Shown here piece after piece: positions 58,774 through 64,000 of a DNA stretch of 64,000 nt. Numbering within the stretch: position 1 is the stretch's first letter; each line of letters begins with the position of its first letter. The notes beneath the pieces are model-generated. The model worked only from the letters and a program-made list of their open reading frames with translations, had not been told where the DNA came from and searched no databases. Source of the stretch: Vespula vulgaris (lineage: Eukaryota; Arthropoda; Insecta; Hymenoptera; Vespidae); NCBI RefSeq assembly GCF_905475345.1, contig NC_066594.1:5703001-5767000 (forward strand). Direction: 5' to 3'. The position numbers were made by a program, and so were the translations under genes.

Positions 58774-59600
58774 ACACTTCTTTGTCGGCGATACGCCGGA
58801 ACACTCGTTGCTGACTTCACGTTGTCGATCGAAATCGTTGGAGAGGCGGCGGGTGCGTGTACGTTCGCACCGGTCGAGACGAGCACTTGTAAATGTCTCT
58901 TTCTATCTCTCTCTCTCTCTCACTCAAGTTCTCTCTCTCTCTCTCTCTATCTCTCTCTATCTATCTCTCTCTATCTATCTCTCTCTCTCTCACTCCAACT
59001 ATCCCTCGTAAACGGTCTCGAAAAAGAAGCTCGATCGTTGAACGTAACGTCTTAAGAAAATTTTAATGATCGTAAAGAGCCCACGATCGAATCTCGATCT
59101 CTCACAAATTCGGAGAAGATGAAGAAGAAAATTGCAATGGTGTATACGAGTCTATGTATGAGACGACTATGACGATGTAAGAATAAAACGTTTATTCACA
59201 TCGGTAGATCGATCGATCTCGTGTATACATATAACTCTTACTCGTATACGATTTCACGATAGTAACGCTCGTTCGTTCCTCTTCGCCTCGGGTCCTCTTC
59301 GGAGCGCCTACGGTACGCGCGCGCACTCACACAATCGCGCGCGCACTCACTCAAACAACACTGACTATCTCACGTATAAGGATATACGTATGTATCTATC
59401 GACGGGGAAAAAAACACGCCACGTAACGGAACGACATTCGAACCATACGGTGGTTCTGAAACAACTGAAGGTAGTTGGAGGCTCCGCGCCGATCGAGCCA
59501 CCTCTCTCGCGCATACCCCCACCACTCGCCGTATCCCCTCCCCACCACTCCCTCAACCTACGACCGCTCCGTCTTCTTTTGCATATGGCGGACTGACTGT
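58774..59600 (-). promoter_or_regulatory. Probable Itpr promoter and untranslated first exon
   Basis: This is the most GC- and CpG-rich stretch on the upstream side of Itpr. It includes alternating CG runs around 59317-59345 and a C-rich block around 59500-59560. On the minus strand a consensus donor, GTGT|GTAAGTAAAC, sits at 58773, preceded by non-repetitive CpG-rich sequence (58774-58890) fitting a leader exon that would splice to the acceptor at 52205. (GA)n and (CT)n tracts lie just downstream. No TATA box or defined start site was assigned. It could instead, or also, serve a plus-strand transcript. Confidence 0.4.
58899..58995. repeat. (CT)n-(CTAT)n compound repeat in the probable Itpr leader
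   Basis: CT runs interrupted by CTAT and CACT units. On the minus strand this would be GA-rich leader or core-promoter sequence. Confidence 0.85.
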
Positions 59601-62093
59601 TGTCGGTTCCCCGCCCAATCCTCGCGCAAGATCTTTCTCTTTTTCTTTCCTTTTCTTTCTTTTTCTTTCTTCCTTCCTTTCGTTCTCATTATTTTTTTCT
59701 CATCGTCCAATCTCGTGTACTCTTCTCAAATATTTCTCTCTTTTTATGTCGTGAAAATGCGTTCGCTTTCGGAAAATGCATCCGTGCACGCGACGTCGTT
59801 TTTATTAATTAGTTCGTTCTTGAAAAATATTCTATGGTCTTTTTCCTTATCTTTTTCTTTTCTTTCTTCTTTTTTTCTCTTCTTCTTCTTCTTTTTTTTT
59901 TTTTTCCTTTTAGAAACTCGAACATCGCCAATCGATTATTTACGGAATTTAAATAGCATACGTACGCGCTTATCTATCCGCGCGTTGCTTTAGAACGCAA
60001 ACGGTGGCACTTTGGAGCAGAGTATTTCCAAGCTAAACAGACTTGTAAAAATAAAGTTTAAGATACTTGCGATAGAGGATATGGCGAGAAGGCTCCTCGA
60101 TGCAATCGTTTTTCTAATGCTTTGGAACTCGGCCGATTCTATTATCTCTTTGTCGTTTAATGCGTTACTAGGTTAGAGATAATTACATTTTCGTTTTACA
60201 TAAAGTTACGTCGTGATTAATTTGATTCGAGAGTACACGCGCTCGTCAAAAGAATTTATTACATGAAATTCGAGCGCCTCGTGACGAGAGAAGTGGTAGG
60301 ATGCGCGCGCAATTACGAATCATCATCCATCGGTATTGCAGACGGCCGCGTGAACAAACAAACATTTCGGCTCTTTCGATAAGGCACAACGTGCTAAGCT
60401 AAAAAAAGAAACGTTTCTCTTTCCTCGCGATCCAAGAAGTATGAATACTTTCGTAGAAGAGGAATCCGAAATAAATTTCGGATATGTGTCGAAGGTTCGA
60501 AGAAATGATGATATACCAACTGGCTTGCATCCTTTTTTCTTTTTTCATTTTATTGTACCAAAAAATTGCATCTTGTTCGATCATTGTTAATTTAATATAA
60601 TATATATATTTATAATTTTATATATATATACTTTTTTTTGTTATATCTTATTTATAATAAATACTTTTATAGAGTAGTGTAGTGTTCATGTTGTCGCTCT
60701 TTATTGTGTTGCCATGAGAACGCGGAATCAGCGAGTTTCTTTCAATCGTCGTCGTTATGCTAGCTAGAAAAAATGTCCTGCGATCGATCAGACTTGGAAA
60801 AGTCGAACGTTTCTTTTTCCTCTTACTTTAGTTTCTAACGTAAGATTAATCGATTACCTGGATACTCGTTCATTTAGATTAATAAAAATCATCGATTCAA
60901 GAATCAATGGGATATATTTTTTAAACGCCTTTCCGAACGAGAACGTTCAAGGGCGAATGAGATTATTATCGGATTCGTTCTCACATTTCTTCGATAATGC
61001 GAGCATTCGGACAGAGACGATTCGTATTTACATAAATTAAAACAATATATGTAGGTATAACTCTAAGGAAATTTAATAATTATCTTAAGACTCTGATCGG
61101 CTCAAGTCGGTTCGCTTATTGTCTTACAATTTTTAATCATAATTTTACGTATATATATCGTTGAAGATCGGTTTAATTTAATTCAAGATCAAGTTGAATA
61201 TATGCGGCCGCATATATATGTTTGTATAAATAAATAAATAAATATATATATATATATACGTCGAATATCGAGAGAAGTAAGCAACCGATTTGAACTGACC
61301 GAGAGTTTTAACGAGTCAAAAGCGGTAGAGCTAATTATCGCGTACCGTAAGAAAATATATACCTCTACAGACACCAATAATTCGATCTCACGATTGTAGG
61401 GTGAAACACCGAAACGTCCTCCGAAAAAAACGTTTAATCGCTTACGCTGATACCATAGCTTAACCAACGTACTCAACGAACGATTTAAGTGCTTTACTAT
61501 ATATATATATATACATATATCTATATGTGTATATATATATGTATATGTATATCACTTTACAAAGCCATTTTCAATTTTTCCTCAATTTCCTGCAAATTCT
61601 GCGACGATTATTCTTATGTATTTATATATCGTAACGTATATCGATTCTTCTTGATTCTTCGTGAGTCGTTCGATTAACATGACATCGTTTCAAGATTTGA
61701 TGAGTCCAATTGAACACATTGTCTAAACGATCTCGTTAACACTTTGCGAGATGACATTAATATTATCATTATTTGAATTTAATTTTCATTAATGCTCGAT
61801 CAACGATTCGTTTTATTAATTTCTATTGGCTCCTATCGGAATCTACGTACAGATTTTGATATATTCAAGAATATTTTTTTTTATTTTTATCTCCTTTTTC
61901 TTTTTTTTTTCTTTTATTATTTCCGAGGAAAAAAAAGAATAACAGACGCGAAGATAATATTGTTACGGAAAAGAGGAAAATTCTACTGTAACGTATCTAA
62001 CGAAATTTCTATTTCTGCAGAGACATATGAAATTAGATAGTTATTATCTCATCTCGTTATTCACCGTTCTTATTCTTTGATAATTACAAGCAT

Positions 62094-62125
<32 letters not shown>

Positions 62126-64000
62126 TTATATATATATATATTCGTTAATAAATCAAAAATGTCTACTATATTTTGCTTACGGAGTAAGATTTTCTTTGTA
62201 TACTGACATCGTCGGACGAGAAAATATATCTCTATGCTTTTTGACTGGTCAAATTGCACTTAACGAAAATCGGTAAAATTTTCTTTGCGACGTGTGTAAC
62301 ACGTACACGCGTACACACACATACAGACATACACATTCATACACAGACACACACAACACACATTCTTCTCTTAGTAATATTATAAGTACAAGATAGTTTG
62401 AAATTTCTGTTGGCTCGACAAAAAAACGTAAGAACAATTATCTCGTGTAAATGAGGAGAGCAAAGAGAAAAAAATAAAAAGAAAAAAAGAAAAAATATTC
62501 CGTGTCGCAATGGATGCCAATTCTATTCTTTATACAGAATAGATATCTAACGTTTAGCATAACTTCGATTTAATTGAGATAAATATACAAAGTCCATATC
62601 TCGACATCCATCACGATTTTTTTACATACAGTGTTTCTTATTTTTCTGATTTAATTATTAATCATTTATATCTCTAGTCATTTAGGCTGATATAATACGA
62701 TGGTAAGATCTCTCTACGTACCATTAGATCAGATATATCAGCACAATTCTGTATAAGGTAAGAAAAAGCCAATTAACATAAGGAAGGTAAGGATTACTTA
62801 AAGATTAAAACGTAATATTGAGTGGAGAGGTGGGGGAATGTAGGGGTACAGAGGTAAGGTAGGGGGACGGGGGCGGCATCGTTTCCATTGGATAATTGTA
62901 TAGAACTAGTTTCAATCATATCTCGATCATATTTGCAATATCGCACATTTAAAATTCAAATCAACCGTTACTGCGGTTATATATATATATGTATGTATGT
63001 GTGACAATTTATACCATTGATAACGTATTAGATAACATCGATGACATAATACTAAAAACACGTAGCAAAAATATTGCTGTTTTCTTTTCCCAATCGAAAT
63101 GCCTCAATCTATAGGAAAAGTATTTCTTATTTTCCGGAAAAAAAAATCGGAAATCGGGATTATCGTAAGATAGTTAATAGTCGCTTCAAAAAAGAAATAA
63201 TCGTGTACCTATTGGTCTGTAAAGATGAGAGATACATATCTATTCTGAAATTTTGAAATAATATCCATTTAAACGCCGATAGAGATATGTCGATAATAAG
63301 CAACGAGATGTTATACAAACGATTTGACAAATCAAAATGATGATCTTTTTTCAATAGATATCTATCTGCTACTGCAATCTCTTCTATCCTAATTATAGAA
63401 ACGATATTGTTCTAATATTAAGAACGATAGGGGTAAGATTATGGCTACGAACGTAATAATATTCTTGAAATGCCTTATCCGAAGCTCGCTACATATGTAT
63501 ATTTGTCGATTTTAGAAAGTTATCTTTATCATATTCTCTAATCTTCGACATCTGTGAATTTTGCACAAGTCGACATTTATAAGGAATAAAATACAACGGA
63601 TTTCTTCTCTCTCTCACTTTTTTTTTTTTCGTTATATTGTCGCCCATTTTCAAAGTTCAAATAATCTCGTTTTAGGCACAAAATAGGCTATGATCTAATA
63701 TACACTCGTCTCTTGTAAGGGTTTCATAGTTGACAAATGTAGTAGGTTTGATTTGGAAGTATTATCGATGCGATGTTCAATATTTGTGAAAAAATGTCAA
63801 CAATTCCAGTGTATTCGTTTGGATTGAAAAAATGACGTATGAAAGATTTTTAATTTGGCGTTATAACCAGACGGTGTGCACTGAGACACTTTCTTTAATG
63901 CAAACGTACGATAACGATAATCAGCAACTGGCTAGGAAAGAAACTTAAATCGTAAAATGACGAATGCCAAAGAAATAAAGCGTTTAAACAGAAGGAAAAA
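59601..64000. other. Right-hand flank, no gene recognised
   Basis: This contains pyrimidine-rich sequence (59630-59740, 59845-59910), (AT)n near 61494-61540, (CT)n at 62098-62125, a CA-rich stretch at 62305-62362 and a G-rich patch at 62820-62880. No coding frame with family similarity or splice support was found. Confidence 0.5.

Overview
This is an animal nuclear window, most likely from an insect and probably a hymenopteran. The evidence is a low GC content, split genes with short AT-rich introns, very many (CT)n, (AT)n and (ATT)n microsatellites, and an arthropod-type inositol trisphosphate receptor. The order is an inference and no species can be named from the sequence alone. There is no bacterial gene organisation, rRNA, CRISPR array or recognisable transposase.

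Two protein genes can be built exon by exon, and they converge. On the plus strand, ten exons from 7063 to 24913 encode the last 582 residues of an uncharacterised secreted or surface protein. It has several CUB-like domains and a C-terminal hydrophobic tail suited to a GPI anchor or membrane span. Its first exon(s), with the signal peptide and the first half of CUB domain 1, could not be placed. On the minus strand, 42 coding exons from 52104 down to 29874 give a complete, in-frame IP3 receptor (Itpr) of 2,734 residues. All splice phases match and the ligand-binding, pore and zinc-finger residues are present. An additional 147-nt in-frame cassette (35881-36027) would make 2,783 residues. Its untranslated leader probably begins in the CpG-rich, GA/CT-flanked region near 58.8-59.6 kb.

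Layout: 1-7062 is non-coding upstream sequence with low-complexity tracts and a few unproven exon candidates. 7063-24913 is the CUB gene with introns of up to 6.5 kb. 24914-29873 is the very AT-rich convergent 3' region. 29874-46980 is the dense body of Itpr. 46981-52006 is Itpr coding intron 1. 52007-52204 is the start exon with a short upstream ORF. 52205-58773 is the probable leader intron. 58774-59600 is the probable leader and promoter. 59601-64000 has no recognised gene.

The most interesting observations are two optional-looking, frame-preserving exons in Itpr, of 9 and 49 codons. They sit at the positions of the vertebrate ITPR1 splice sites SIII (9 residues) and SII (about 40 residues). 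Others are a GC-AG intron and a roughly 200-bp ATT repeat filling a 276-bp intron of the CUB gene, apparent CpG depletion in the Itpr body and 3' region, and a compositionally distinct, coding-like island in the large Itpr intron at 38.2-38.5 kb. The two genes share no evident pathway; their pairing is only positional.
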